Positions 8,049-16,111 of a DNA stretch of 40,357 nucleotides are shown piece by piece. The DNA comes from Rhizobacter sp. (GTDB taxonomy: Bacteria; Pseudomonadota; Gammaproteobacteria; Burkholderiales; Burkholderiaceae_C). Location: contig JANXZN010000302.1 of the NCBI GenBank assembly GCA_025355545.1, forward strand, positions 1 to 40,357. Direction: 5' to 3'. Both the position numbers and the translations under genes were made by a program. Within the stretch, counting starts at the first letter, position 1; each line of letters opens with the position of its first letter. The notes beneath the pieces were generated by a model. It did not search any database. It was not told the origin of the DNA and saw only the letters and a program-made list of their open reading frames with translations.

Positions 8049-8075
8049 GCCCGGTCGGGAATTGCCCGACCGGGC
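8049..8075 (+). terminator. Hairpin terminator after the MXKDX gene
   Basis: An 11-bp perfect stem (gcccggtcggg / cccgaccgggc) with a 5-nt loop, followed by CTGTCTGTT. The U tract is weak but the stem is strong and lies 22 bp after the stop codon. It also faces the end of the convergent hydrolase gene. Confidence 0.65.
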
Positions 8076-8205
8076 CTGTCTGTTGGTGTGGCGTGCGTGG
8101 CAAGCCCTGCCGAAACGGTCGGTGCAGGGATGGCCTACGGATCAAGCGACCGATCGCCTCGAGCCGACTGCTGCGCTGCGCGTCGCGGTCGACCCGTGCT
8201 GACCG

Positions 8206-9027
8206 TCATCGACCCAGAAAATCGAGCAGATCCTTGGTGAAGCGCGCCTTCTCGGTCGCGAACAACCCGTGCGCCGCGCCGTCGTATTCGACCAGCGTCG
8301 ACTGCGAAATGCCCTTCGCCGCGGCCCGGCCTGCCGCATCGATCGGCACGGTCTTGTCGCCGGTACCGTGAATGATCAGCGTGGGCACCTTGAATGCCGG
8401 CAGATCGCCGCGAAAATCGGTGGTCGCGAATGACTTGGCGCATTCGAGCGTCGCTTTCAGGCTGGCCTGCATCGAGACGCTTCGGGCCCATTCGAGGACG
8501 GGCTCGCTGACCGCATGCGAGACCATGCTGACGCCGAAGAAGTCCTTGAAGAATCCGGCGAAGAACTTGGCGCGGTCTTCCTTCATCGCTTGCGCCATCT
8601 TGTCGAACACCGCTTGCTCGGTGCCGTCGGGGTTGTCGCTGGTCTTCAACATGAACGGCACCACCGACGATGCCAGTGCCGCCTGCACCACCGATTTGCC
8701 GCCGTGCCGCGACATGTAGCGAGCAACCTCGCCGCCGCCCATCGAGAAACCGACCAGGGTGGCGTCCTGCGCACCGGTCTGCTCGATCACCGCCGCCAGG
8801 TCGTCGGCCAGCGTGTCGTAGTCGTAGCCGGTCCACGGCTGCGACGAACGGCCGAAACCGCGCCGATCGTACGAAATGGCGCGATGCCCGGCATCGGCAA
8901 TCGCCATCGCCTGGTCGTCCCAGCTGTCGGACGACAGGGGCCAGCCATGGAGCATCACGACCGGGCGGCCGCTGCCCCAGTCCTTGACGTAGAGCTTGGT
9001 CTTGTCGGCGGTCGTGACATAGTTCAT
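8206..9027 (-). CDS. Alpha/beta hydrolase (non-heme chloroperoxidase/esterase type)
   Basis: A 273-residue single-domain alpha/beta hydrolase of the length typical for cofactor-free haloperoxidases and aryl esterases. The oxyanion-hole motif is HGWP (27-30). The nucleophile elbow is GFSMGGGE with Ser95. The catalytic acid is Asp224 (HGTGDKTVP) and the catalytic His is His253 (DGAAHGLF). YDRRGFGRSSQPW near residue 53 is characteristic of the chloroperoxidase branch. There is no signal peptide, so it is cytoplasmic. GAAAGGGC precedes the ATG. It is convergent with the MXKDX gene and appears monocistronic. The natural substrate is unknown; halogenation by these enzymes is usually a side activity of perhydrolysis. 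Confidence 0.9.
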   Translation of the reverse strand: MNYVTTADKTKLYVKDWGSGRPVVMLHGWPLSSDSWDDQAMAIADAGHRAISYDRRGFGRSSQPWTGYDYDTLADDLAAVIEQTGAQDATLVGFSMGGGEVARYMSRHGGKSVVQAALASSVVPFMLKTSDNPDGTEQAVFDKMAQAMKEDRAKFFAGFFKDFFGVSMVSHAVSEPVLEWARSVSMQASLKATLECAKSFATTDFRGDLPAFKVPTLIIHGTGDKTVPIDAAGRAAAKGISQSTLVEYDGAAHGLFATEKARFTKDLLDFLGR

Positions 9028-9256
9028 CGCGTGCCCTTTCGTTCATGAATTGAAGCACCGAGTATTTGGGCGCGGCGGTTCGACGTCTGTCGGTCGAGCG
9101 GAACGCAACAAGTAGTCGGCGACCTACGGCGTGCTCAGGGCAGAAAGCTGTTCGAGAAAAGCGCCCGTGTCGAGTCGGCAGCTCCATCACCACCGTCACC
9201 CCCAGCGCGCTGATGAGAGGCTTTCGAGGAAATGCGGCTCCGCCACTTCCCTTGAT

Positions 9257-9296
9257 CCCCGCGGGGGACGGGCGCCGCGAGGCGGCGTCCTTGGGG
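9257..9296. repeat. GC-rich palindromic intergenic repeat
   Basis: Two nested palindromes, ccccgcgggg (9257-9266) and the hairpin cgccgc-gag-gcggcg (9273-9287), ending ttggggc directly at the stop of the AmgK-like gene. It resembles the GC-rich extragenic palindromes at 19821 and 27817 in style, although I see no long identical stretch. It may act as a 3' hairpin for the minus-strand kinase gene. Confidence 0.45.
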
Positions 9297-10364
9297 CTAG
9301 TAGAAGCCCTCGACGCGCTGCGCGCCCATCAGCGGCTCGAGCAGGCGCGACAGCGGCCGCAGCGCGTTGTAGCGCGCCGCCGCCTTGTGCGCGTAGTTGA
9401 AGAAGCGCGGCAGGTCTTCGCTGTACCCGGGCTTGGCGTCACGGTGCTTCAGCCGGCAGAAGATGCCGAGCACCTTCAGGTGGCGCTGCAGGCCCATCCA
9501 TTCGATCTGGCGCCAGAACTCGCCGAAGTCGTCGGGCAGCGGCAACCCGGCGCGGCGCGCGGCTTCCCAGTAGCGCACGCCCCAGTCGATCTCGAGCTCT
9601 TCGTCCCACGAGATGAAGGCGTCGCGCAGCAGGCAGGCCAGGTCGTAGCTGACGGGGCCGCGTACCGCGTCCTGGAAGTCGAGGATGCCGGGGTTGGCGT
9701 CGCCGTCGAGCACCATCAGGTTGCGCGGCATGTAGTCGCGGTGCACCGCGACCGCGGGCTGCGCCAGCGCGCTGTGCACCAGCAGGTCGCAGGCATCCTG
9801 CCATTGCTGCTGTTCGTCGGCGGACCAGCGCGCGCCGCACTCGCGCGCCACGCACCAGTCGGGGAACAGCGCGAGCTCGCGCCGCAGCAGCGCGTCGTCG
9901 TAAGGTGGCAGCGCGCTCGCGTCGGCGTGCGTCTGCCAGCGGATCAGCGCGCGCGTCGCGTCGCCCATCAGCGCGTTGCGCTGTGCACCGTCGTCGCGCG
10001 CGACGGCGTCGTGCAGCGCCGCGAGGTACAGCCGCGAGCCGAGGTCGGTGAGCAGCAGGAAGCCATGCGGCACATCCTGCTCGAGCACGCGCGGCGCGCT
10101 CAGCCCGGCGGCGTGAAGCAGGCCGGCCACGTGGATGAACGGGCGCACGTCTTCGAGCGGCGGCGGCGCGTCCATCACGATGAAGCTGCCGCCGGCGCCG
10201 TCGATGCGCAGGTAGCGCCGGAAGCTCGCGTCGCTGGACGCGGCGCGCAGGCTCGCCGGCTGCAGCGCATGGGCCGGCGCGATCGATTCGAGCCAGCGGT
10301 CGAAGGCGTGTAGTCGCGCCGGATCGGGCCAGCCGATGGCGTCGGGAGAAGTGGGAGTGCTCAA
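9297..10364 (-). CDS. amgK: Aminoglycoside-phosphotransferase-fold sugar kinase (AmgK-like)
   Basis: A 355-residue kinase of the APH fold. The catalytic loop is VHRDYMPRN (His208, Asp210, Asn215) and the metal-binding motif is GILDFQDA (Asp229). The protein matches the AmgK type, the N-acetylmuramate/N-acetylglucosamine kinase of the cell-wall recycling route that makes UDP-MurNAc together with MurU. I chose the TTG at 10364 because AAGGA lies 5 nt upstream and an N-terminal extension would run into the lptD promoter. Divergence from lptD is the usual place for amgK in this group. MurU normally follows in the same operon but is absent here; a palindromic repeat and an unrelated hydrolase lie downstream instead. 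A broader phosphotransferase role is possible. Confidence 0.78.
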   Translation of the reverse strand: MSTPTSPDAIGWPDPARLHAFDRWLESIAPAHALQPASLRAASSDASFRRYLRIDGAGGSFIVMDAPPPLEDVRPFIHVAGLLHAAGLSAPRVLEQDVPHGFLLLTDLGSRLYLAALHDAVARDDGAQRNALMGDATRALIRWQTHADASALPPYDDALLRRELALFPDWCVARECGARWSADEQQQWQDACDLLVHSALAQPAVAVHRDYMPRNLMVLDGDANPGILDFQDAVRGPVSYDLACLLRDAFISWDEELEIDWGVRYWEAARRAGLPLPDDFGEFWRQIEWMGLQRHLKVLGIFCRLKHRDAKPGYSEDLPRFFNYAHKAAARYNALRPLSRLLEPLMGAQRVEGFY

Positions 10365-10503
10365 GCGGTCCTTGGTATGGGCCTCGTGGATAATCGATTC
10401 TACAAACCACACTGCCCCGGGCAGGCCCGGTGACGGCGCAGCGTCGCACCGGGGCATCGCACCGGCCGGCGGCTCCGCCCACAGCTCTCGGTCCTCACGT
10501 CTG
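10365..10503. promoter_or_regulatory. Divergent promoter region, amgK-like / lptD
   Basis: The only AT-rich patch in the area is at about 10383-10412 (ggataatcgattctacaaac), which can supply -10 boxes on both strands: GATAAT (10387-10392) on plus and TAGAAT read on minus. Exact -35 boxes cannot be assigned. The lptD transcript would have a leader of roughly 100 nt. Confidence 0.4.
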
Positions 10504-12864
10504 GTGCTCCTCCTTAGACCCCGCGCGGCGCGCCCGCTGCTGACGCCCCTGGCAGCATCGCTGGCCGCGATGCTGGCGGGCTCGGTGTGCGCGCAGGCGA
10601 GCGGGCCCGACGAGCCGATCGAACTGCGCGCGTCGCCGACGCTGCATCCGGCGCCGCGCGGCGATGCGGCGCGCCGCCTGCCGATCCGGCTGGACGCGCA
10701 GACCGTGACCGCCAGCCCGGACCTGGACGCGGTCGCCGAAGGCAACGCCGAGTTCCGCCGCGGCGGCATGAAGATCAGCGCCGACCGGCTGCGCTACGAG
10801 CAGGCCGAAGACCTCGCGACCGCGGTCGGCCACGTGCGCATCAGCCGCGACGGCAATGTCTACAGCGGCCCGGAGCTGCAGCTGAAGGTGCAGCGCTTCG
10901 AGGGCTTCTTCCTGAACCCGACCTACCACTTCGCGCGCACCGGCGCCGGCGGTGTCGCGCAGCGCATCGACTTTCTCGACGAAGAGCGCGCGGTCGCGAC
11001 CGCGGCCACTTACACGAGCTGCCCGGCCGACGGCTCGGGCGGCCCGGCCTGGCTGCTGACGACCGACAAGGTGCACCTCGATTTCGCGAACAACGAAGGC
11101 ATCGCCGAGGGTGGCGTGCTGCGCTTCTACGGCGTGCCGATCCTGGCCGCGCCGCGCATGAGCTTCCCGCTCACCGACGAGCGCAAATCGGGCTGGCTGC
11201 CGCCGAGCATGGGGCTGGATTCGAAGAGCGGTTTCCAGTTCTCCATTCCCTACTACTGGAACATCGCGCCGAACCGCGACGCGAGCTTCACGCCCGAGAT
11301 CAGCACGCGCCGCGGCGCGTCGCTGGAGACCGAGTTCCGCTACCTGGAGCCGAACTACAACGGCCAGGCCAGGCTGAACCTGATGCCGAACGACCGGGTC
11401 ACCGGCACCGAGCGCTATGCGCTTGCCGCCCGCCACGACAGCGACTTCGGCAACGACACGTTGCTGAAGATGCGCGCGCTGCGCGTCTCCGACGACGACT
11501 ACTGGAAGGACTTTCCGAGCGACGTCTCGTCGAGCCTGACGCCGCGCCTGCTCGCGACCGATTTTCAGATCACGCGCCCGTTCGGCGACTGGGCCACCTA
11601 CGCGCGGGTGCAGAAGTGGCAGGTGCTGCAGACCGTCGACCCGGCCAGCCGCATCGAGGCGCCGTACGAGCGCGCGCCGCAGATCGGGGCGCGCTACACC
11701 GGGCGCTTCGGGCCGGGATTCGAGCTCGGCTTCGAGACCGAGTTCAACCGCTTCACCGACCCGACCAACGCCTCGCTGCTGCCGCGCACCACCGGCAACC
11801 GCCTGCACGCGCTGGGCAGCATCGCCTGGCCGTACGTCACACCAGGCTGGACGGTGACGCCGAAGCTCGCGTTCAATGCCGCGTCGTATTCGATCGACCA
11901 GCCGATCGGCGCGGCGAGCCCGGCCGCGAATGGCTCGCGCGTGATCCCGACCTTGAGCCTGGACAGCGCCTGGGTGTTCGAGCGCGACACCACCTTCTTC
12001 GGCAAGGCGGTGCGCCAGACGCTGGAGCCGCGGCTGCTGTACGTCAACACAGCCTACCGCGACCAGCGCGGGCTGCCGAACTTCGACGCCTACGCGAAGG
12101 ACTTCAACTTCGATTCGATCTTCACCGAGAACGCGTTCTCGGGCGTGGACCGCGTCTCCGACGCTCACCAGGTCACCGCCGGCGTGACGACCCGCTTCCT
12201 CGACCCCGACACCGGCGCCGAACGCCTGCGCCTCGGCGTGGCGCAGCGCTACCTGCTGCGCGACCAGCTCATCACGCCCGATGCGCAGCCGCTGACGCAG
12301 CGCTTCTCCGACGTGCTGCTGCTCGCGTCGACCACGGTGATTCCGTCGTGGACGCTCGACTCGTCGGTGCAGTACAGCCCCGACAGCAATACCGCGTCGC
12401 GCTCGGTCGTCAGCGCGCGCTACTCGCCGGGGCCGTTCCGCACGGTCAGCGCCACCTACCGGCTGACGCGCGGCCTGAGCGAGCAGGTCGAGCTCGGCTG
12501 GCAGTGGCCGCTGCACGGCAGCACGCCGAACGAAGCGCGCGCCGCGGGCCGCAGCGAGGGCGGCGGCTGCAAGGGCAGCTGGTACGGTGTGGGCCGCGTC
12601 AACTACAGCACGCTGGAGCGCCGGCTCGTCGACGCGATCGTCGGCGTCGAGTACGACGCCGGCTGCTGGATCGGCCGCATCGTCGCGACCCGCCAGTCCA
12701 CCGGCCTGAGCGAAGCAACGACCCGATTGCTGTTCCAGCTGGAACTCGTCGGCCTGTCCAGACTCGGAAGCAACCCGCTCCAGGTCTTGAAGGACAATAT
12801 CCCCGGATACAAGCTGCTGCGCGAAGGACGCGCGGTGGCGCCAGCGTCGAGTGCCTATGACTGA
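10504..12864 (+). CDS. lptD: LPS assembly protein LptD
   Basis: The outer-membrane beta-barrel that, with LptE, inserts lipopolysaccharide into the outer leaflet. The predicted product is 786 residues, close to the E. coli length (784). After a signal peptide (LLTPLAASLAAMLAGSVCAQA) comes the LptA-like OstA domain (about residues 60-200), then the barrel (about 220-786). Cys173 (YTSC) and Cys721 (DAGCW) match the long-range disulfide needed for maturation; an extra Cys689 (GGGCKG) is also present. The start is uncertain: the GTG at 10504 is chosen because an in-frame ATG at 10336 would lie inside the divergent kinase gene. The stop overlaps surA by 8 nt. Its partner lptE is at 27304-27804. 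Confidence 0.93.
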   Translation: MLLLRPRAARPLLTPLAASLAAMLAGSVCAQASGPDEPIELRASPTLHPAPRGDAARRLPIRLDAQTVTASPDLDAVAEGNAEFRRGGMKISADRLRYEQAEDLATAVGHVRISRDGNVYSGPELQLKVQRFEGFFLNPTYHFARTGAGGVAQRIDFLDEERAVATAATYTSCPADGSGGPAWLLTTDKVHLDFANNEGIAEGGVLRFYGVPILAAPRMSFPLTDERKSGWLPPSMGLDSKSGFQFSIPYYWNIAPNRDASFTPEISTRRGASLETEFRYLEPNYNGQARLNLMPNDRVTGTERYALAARHDSDFGNDTLLKMRALRVSDDDYWKDFPSDVSSSLTPRLLATDFQITRPFGDWATYARVQKWQVLQTVDPASRIEAPYERAPQIGARYTGRFGPGFELGFETEFNRFTDPTNASLLPRTTGNRLHALGSIAWPYVTPGWTVTPKLAFNAASYSIDQPIGAASPAANGSRVIPTLSLDSAWVFERDTTFFGKAVRQTLEPRLLYVNTAYRDQRGLPNFDAYAKDFNFDSIFTENAFSGVDRVSDAHQVTAGVTTRFLDPDTGAERLRLGVAQRYLLRDQLITPDAQPLTQRFSDVLLLASTTVIPSWTLDSSVQYSPDSNTASRSVVSARYSPGPFRTVSATYRLTRGLSEQVELGWQWPLHGSTPNEARAAGRSEGGGCKGSWYGVGRVNYSTLERRLVDAIVGVEYDAGCWIGRIVATRQSTGLSEATTRLLFQLELVGLSRLGSNPLQVLKDNIPGYKLLREGRAVAPASSAYD

Positions 12865-14191
12865 ATCGTTGTTCTCCCGCCGCGCTGCCGGCCGCATCGC
12901 GTGCCTGTTGACGCTGGGTCTGGTCGCGCCGCTCGCGCCTGCGCAGACGCGTCCGTCGGCCGCACCCAACACCGCCGACTTCATCGTTGCGGTCGTCAAC
13001 CAGGAACTCGTCACGAACGGCGAATTGCAGGGGCGCATCGCGCGCATTCGCGAAGACGCGGGGCGCAGCAACACGCCGATGCCGCCGCCGGCCGAGTTGC
13101 GCAAGAAGGTGCTGGAGGCGCTGATCGACGAGCGCGTGCAGGTCACGAATGCGCGCGAGACCGGGCCGAAGCTCGACGAGGCCGAACTCGACCGCGCGGT
13201 CGGCAACGTCGCGGTGCAGAACCAGATGACGATGGCGCAGCTGCGCGCGCGGCTGCAGCAGCAGGGCCTCGCGTATAGCGCGTTTCGTGGCAACGTGAAG
13301 GACCAGTTGCTGGTCGAGCGCGTACGCGAGCGCGAGGTCAACCAGCGCATCCGTGTATCCGATACCGAGGTCGACGGGCTACTCGAGCAGCGCCGCACGT
13401 CGGGCGGCAAGGCCGTGCAGCTCGACATCGCGCAGATCCTCGTCACCGTGCCCGAGGGCGCGAGCGCCGAGCAGATCGCGCCGCGCCGCGCCCGCGCCGA
13501 AGCGGCGCTGGCGCGCGTCAAGGGCGGCGAGGATTTCGCGGCGGTGGCGCGCGAAGTTTCCGAGGACGCCAACAAACTGCAGGGCGGTGCGATCGGGCTG
13601 CGCCTGGCCGACCGTCTGCCGGACGTGTTCGTCGAAACGGTGCGCACGCTCAAACCCGGCGAGATTTCGCCGACGCTGCTGAAGAGCGGTGCCGGCTTCC
13701 ACGTGCTGAAGCTGCTGGCGCGAACCGAGGGCACCGCGTTCTCGGTGCAGCAGACGCGCGCGCGCCACATCCTGCTGCGCGTCTCGGCGCAGTTGTCGGC
13801 CGAAGCGGCGGGGCGGCGCCTGGCGGACTTCAAGCGCCAGATCCTGGCTGGCACCAAGTCGTTCGAGGCGATCGCGCGCGAGAACTCCGAAGACTCGAGC
13901 GCGGCGATCGGCGGTGAGCTCGGCTGGACCTCGCCGGGGACCTTCGTGCCCGAGTTCGAGGAGACCATGAACGCGCTGTCGATCAACGGCATCTCGGACC
14001 CGGTGACCTCGCGCTTCGGGGTGCACCTGATCCAGGTGCTCGAGCGGCGCGAGGTCGTGCTCGACGCCAGGCAGCAGCGCGAGCAGGCGCGCAACGTCTT
14101 GCGCGAGCAGAAGTTCGAGAGTGCCTACCTCGACTGGGTGCGCGACCTGCGTGGCCGCGCCTACATCGAGATGCGCGAGGCGCCGCAGTAG
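12857..14191 (+). CDS. surA: Periplasmic chaperone and peptidyl-prolyl isomerase SurA
   Basis: A 444-residue protein that guides unfolded outer-membrane proteins, including LptD, through the periplasm. A signal peptide ends at APLAPAQ near residue 30. The N-terminal chaperone domain follows (about 35-175, [19 protein letters not shown]), then two parvulin domains: P1 (about 180-285, [11 protein letters not shown] to [10 protein letters not shown]) and P2 (about 290-400, [11 protein letters not shown] to [10 protein letters not shown]), and the C-terminal helix. The start ATG at 12857 overlaps the lptD stop, so the two are translationally coupled; an in-frame GTG sits 6 nt earlier. In many Proteobacteria pdxA lies between surA and rsmA, but here rsmA follows directly. 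Confidence 0.95.
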   Translation: MTESLFSRRAAGRIACLLTLGLVAPLAPAQTRPSAAPNTADFIVAVVNQELVTNGELQGRIARIREDAGRSNTPMPPPAELRKKVLEALIDERVQVTNARETGPKLDEAELDRAVGNVAVQNQMTMAQLRARLQQQGLAYSAFRGNVKDQLLVERVREREVNQRIRVSDTEVDGLLEQRRTSGGKAVQLDIAQILVTVPEGASAEQIAPRRARAEAALARVKGGEDFAAVAREVSEDANKLQGGAIGLRLADRLPDVFVETVRTLKPGEISPTLLKSGAGFHVLKLLARTEGTAFSVQQTRARHILLRVSAQLSAEAAGRRLADFKRQILAGTKSFEAIARENSEDSSAAIGGELGWTSPGTFVPEFEETMNALSINGISDPVTSRFGVHLIQVLERREVVLDARQQREQARNVLREQKFESAYLDWVRDLRGRAYIEMREAPQ

Positions 14192-14196
14192 GCGTC

Positions 14197-14961
14197 GTGA
14201 GGCATGTCGCGCGCAAGCGCTTCGGTCAGCATTTCCTGACCGACGGCGCGATCGTCGACGCGATCGTCGACGCGATCGACCCGAAACCCGGCGATTCCCT
14301 GGTCGAGATCGGCCCCGGGCTGGGGGCGATGACCGACCCGCTGGTGGCGCGCTGCGCGAAGCTCACCGTGATCGAGCTCGATCGCGACCTCGCCGAGCGG
14401 CTGCGGCGCCGCCCCGAGCTCGACGTGATCGAGGCCGACGTGCTGCAGGTCGATTTCGCGGCGCTGGCACAGCGCCGCGGCCAGCGGCTGCGCGTCGTCG
14501 GCAACCTGCCGTACAACATCTCGACGCCGATCCTGTTCCACCTGCTCGGCGCCGCCGCCGATGTCGTCGACCAGCACTTCATGCTGCAGAAGGAGGTCGT
14601 CGACCGCATGGCCGCGGCGCCCGGCAGCAAGGACTACGGCCGGCTGAGCGTGATGCTGCAGTGGCGCTACGCCATCGAGTCGGTGCTCGACGTGCCGCCC
14701 ACGGCCTTCGACCCGCCGCCGCGCGTCGATTCGGCGGTCGTGCGCATGCAGCCGTTGCCGCCGTTGCCGGCGGTCGACGCAGGGTTGCTCGAAGAACTGG
14801 TGCGGGTCGCGTTCTCGCAGCGCCGCAAGCTGCTGCGCAACACGCTCGGCCGCTGGCTTGACGAACGCCAGCACACGGCCGCGTTCGATCTGCAACGGCG
14901 TGCCGAGGAAGTGCCGGTCGGCGAATATCTGGCGCTCGCCGCCGCGCTCGCGCCGAAATGA
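14197..14961 (+). CDS. rsmA: 16S rRNA dimethyladenosine transferase RsmA (KsgA)
   Basis: A 254-residue SAM-dependent enzyme that dimethylates two adjacent adenines near the 3' end of 16S rRNA during 30S assembly. The N-terminal KRFGQHFL (residues 7-14) is the family signature, [10 protein letters not shown] (37-46) is the SAM-binding motif I, and NLPYNIS (103-109) is the catalytic motif IV. The C-terminal domain holds [13 protein letters not shown]. The start is the GTG at 14197, 5 nt after the surA stop; no ATG gives the conserved N-terminus. Codons 18-28 contain a small tandem repeat (gcgatcgtcgac) encoding [11 protein letters not shown], a normal part of the helix here. Confidence 0.95.
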   Translation: MRHVARKRFGQHFLTDGAIVDAIVDAIDPKPGDSLVEIGPGLGAMTDPLVARCAKLTVIELDRDLAERLRRRPELDVIEADVLQVDFAALAQRRGQRLRVVGNLPYNISTPILFHLLGAAADVVDQHFMLQKEVVDRMAAAPGSKDYGRLSVMLQWRYAIESVLDVPPTAFDPPPRVDSAVVRMQPLPPLPAVDAGLLEELVRVAFSQRRKLLRNTLGRWLDERQHTAAFDLQRRAEEVPVGEYLALAAALAPK

Positions 14962-15010
14962 CAACGCCGCGCGCGGCCGGGGCGGCGCAGGGCGGGAAGG
15001 ATCTCAACAC

Positions 15011-15046
15011 GTTTGAGCTGCGCGGCTCGGGCCGCGCAGCTCAAAC
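15011..15046 (+). terminator. Strong hairpin after rsmA
   Basis: A perfect 16-bp inverted repeat (gtttgagctgcgcggc and its complement) with loop tcgg, 49 bp after the rsmA stop. It is the strongest stem in the window and stands between convergent transcription units. There is no U tract, so it may be a transcript-end stabiliser or a bidirectional terminator rather than a classic intrinsic terminator. Confidence 0.6.
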
Positions 15047-15225
15047 GCAGCTCGCGCCGCGCGGGTCTTCAACCGCAGCTCACGCCGCGTTGAGCCACAT
15101 CGCCGTGTCGAATGCGCTGCTCATCAGCGGCATGTTCATGCCGAAGCTCGCGTTCGCTGCGCTTTTTGCGGCCGGCTTGACCGGCTTGACAGGCTTGTCC
15201 GCAAGGCTGGGGGATACATCGGTCG

Positions 15226-15258
15226 CCCGCTCCCAAGACGCAAGGTCTTGAGAGCGGG
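15226..15258 (-). terminator. Hairpin directly after the barstar gene
   Basis: A 14-bp stem with a single mismatch (15226-15239 paired with 15245-15258, loop gcaag) abutting the barstar stop codon. There is no U tract. It probably forms the 3' end of the RNase-barstar transcript. Confidence 0.5.
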
Positions 15259-15654
15259 CTACTGAAAAGAATAGAAGCACCTGAAGGGGATTTTCCGTTC
15301 GGCCCAGAAGTCTGCAGCGTCTCGGAACACGTCGAGCAGTTGCTCGCGCGCCTCGCGATCGAAGCGTGGGTTGTCGGGCAACTGCTCGAGAACGACCACG
15401 AAGCCGGGCTGGGCGCCGGACTTGTGGACCAGATCGGTCATGCAGTCGTAGAGCGCGTCCAGGTTCTTGCCGAAATGCGCCGGGAACATGAAAGCCTGCG
15501 CGATTGCCTCGAGAACGTCCTGCTTGGACTGGGCCGCCGTCAGATTCGCGTAGAGGAAATGCTGCTCGGCGCCTTGCGCCGCCTGCATCAGATCCTCCAC
15601 GCGAAATGCGCGGATCGATTGAACAATGTTCGGACGGACTGTCTGCAACAGCAT
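15259..15654 (-). CDS. Barstar-family ribonuclease inhibitor
   Basis: A 131-residue protein of the barstar fold. The family core is clear: a strand-helix start, then FPAHFGKNLDALYDCMTDL (about residues 65-83), which matches the barstar helix that plugs the active site of barnase, and the strand FVVVLEQLP. There is a longer N-terminal extension (about 30 residues) than in Bacillus barstar. The start ATG at 15654 has GAGGAGGAA upstream, a near-ideal ribosome-binding site. The gene lies 52 bp downstream of a secreted barnase-type RNase on the same strand, so it should protect the cell from that enzyme before export. Confidence 0.9.
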   Translation of the reverse strand: MLLQTVRPNIVQSIRAFRVEDLMQAAQGAEQHFLYANLTAAQSKQDVLEAIAQAFMFPAHFGKNLDALYDCMTDLVHKSGAQPGFVVVLEQLPDNPRFDREAREQLLDVFRDAADFWAERKIPFRCFYSFQ

Positions 15655-15706
15655 GGTCACGTTCCTCCTCGTGTCAAAAAACTCAAAGCAAAACTCGGGC
15701 GCACGG

Positions 15707-16111
15707 TCACGGCGCGATCTGCCGGAACGACGCGTAGTGATCGGCGGTGTAGAAGCAGGCGTCCGGTTGCGCGGGCTGCCTGCCACCGCAGACGATGCGC
15801 CGCGCGCCGCGATCGCGCGCGCCGGGCGTGTCGACCGTGTACTCGTGGTAGTAGCCGCGCGGTCTGGCCGGCAGGGCACGTTCGCGGTTGCCGAACACGC
15901 TGCCGTCCTTGTGATGCGGGAACGGGCCACCGGCGCGGATCAGGCGCTGCGTCGCCTGCGCTTCGGCAGGCAGCTGGGCCAGTGCGACAGTTCCCGGCAC
16001 CAAGCCCCGGGCCTGAACCGAACCGGTCATCAAGACCGCGCCTGCCAAGGTGACAACCAGCCCCGTCTTGTGCAGAGCTTGCCACCACGGTGGCCGACCG
16101 GAGAAAAACAC
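15707..16111 (-). CDS. Secreted barnase-type ribonuclease
   Basis: A 134-residue RNase of the microbial N1/T1/barnase family. An N-terminal membrane-type signal (residues 16-35, LVVTLAGAVLMTGSVQA) directs export. The mature domain (about 36-134) carries the catalytic set in the expected order: Glu90 (YYHEYTV, general base), Arg103/Arg104 (GARRIV) and His125 (TADHY, general acid). Two Cys (108 and 119) can form a disulfide. The start is a GTG at 16111 with a weak ribosome-binding site (AGGGA). The next gene encodes barstar. The gene order RNase then inhibitor, and the much stronger ribosome-binding site of the inhibitor, suggest excess inhibitor in the cytoplasm. Confidence 0.9.
   Translation of the reverse strand: MFFSGRPPWWQALHKTGLVVTLAGAVLMTGSVQARGLVPGTVALAQLPAEAQATQRLIRAGGPFPHHKDGSVFGNRERALPARPRGYYHEYTVDTPGARDRGARRIVCGGRQPAQPDACFYTADHYASFRQIAP

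Noticed and set aside
10336-10503. N-terminal extension of lptD to the ATG at 10336
   Set aside because: It would overlap the start of the divergent kinase gene and the shared promoter, and would place the signal peptide about 60 residues inside the protein.
10495-14094. Open minus-strand frame of about 1200 codons opposite lptD and surA
   Set aside because: It is antisense to two clear genes, extremely rich in Arg and Ala, and arises from third-position GC bias. The same holds for long frames opposite maeB and leuS.
14247-14280. Tandem 12-bp repeat (gcgatcgtcgac) inside rsmA
   Set aside because: It encodes a regular [11 protein letters not shown] helix at a place where RsmA proteins have a similar sequence; codon usage explains it.
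14958-15251. Plus-strand frame of 97 codons overlapping the rsmA stop
   Set aside because: The product is low-complexity, spans two hairpins and has no recognisable domain; the ATGA overlap alone is not enough. Mentioned among the findings only as part of the spacer.
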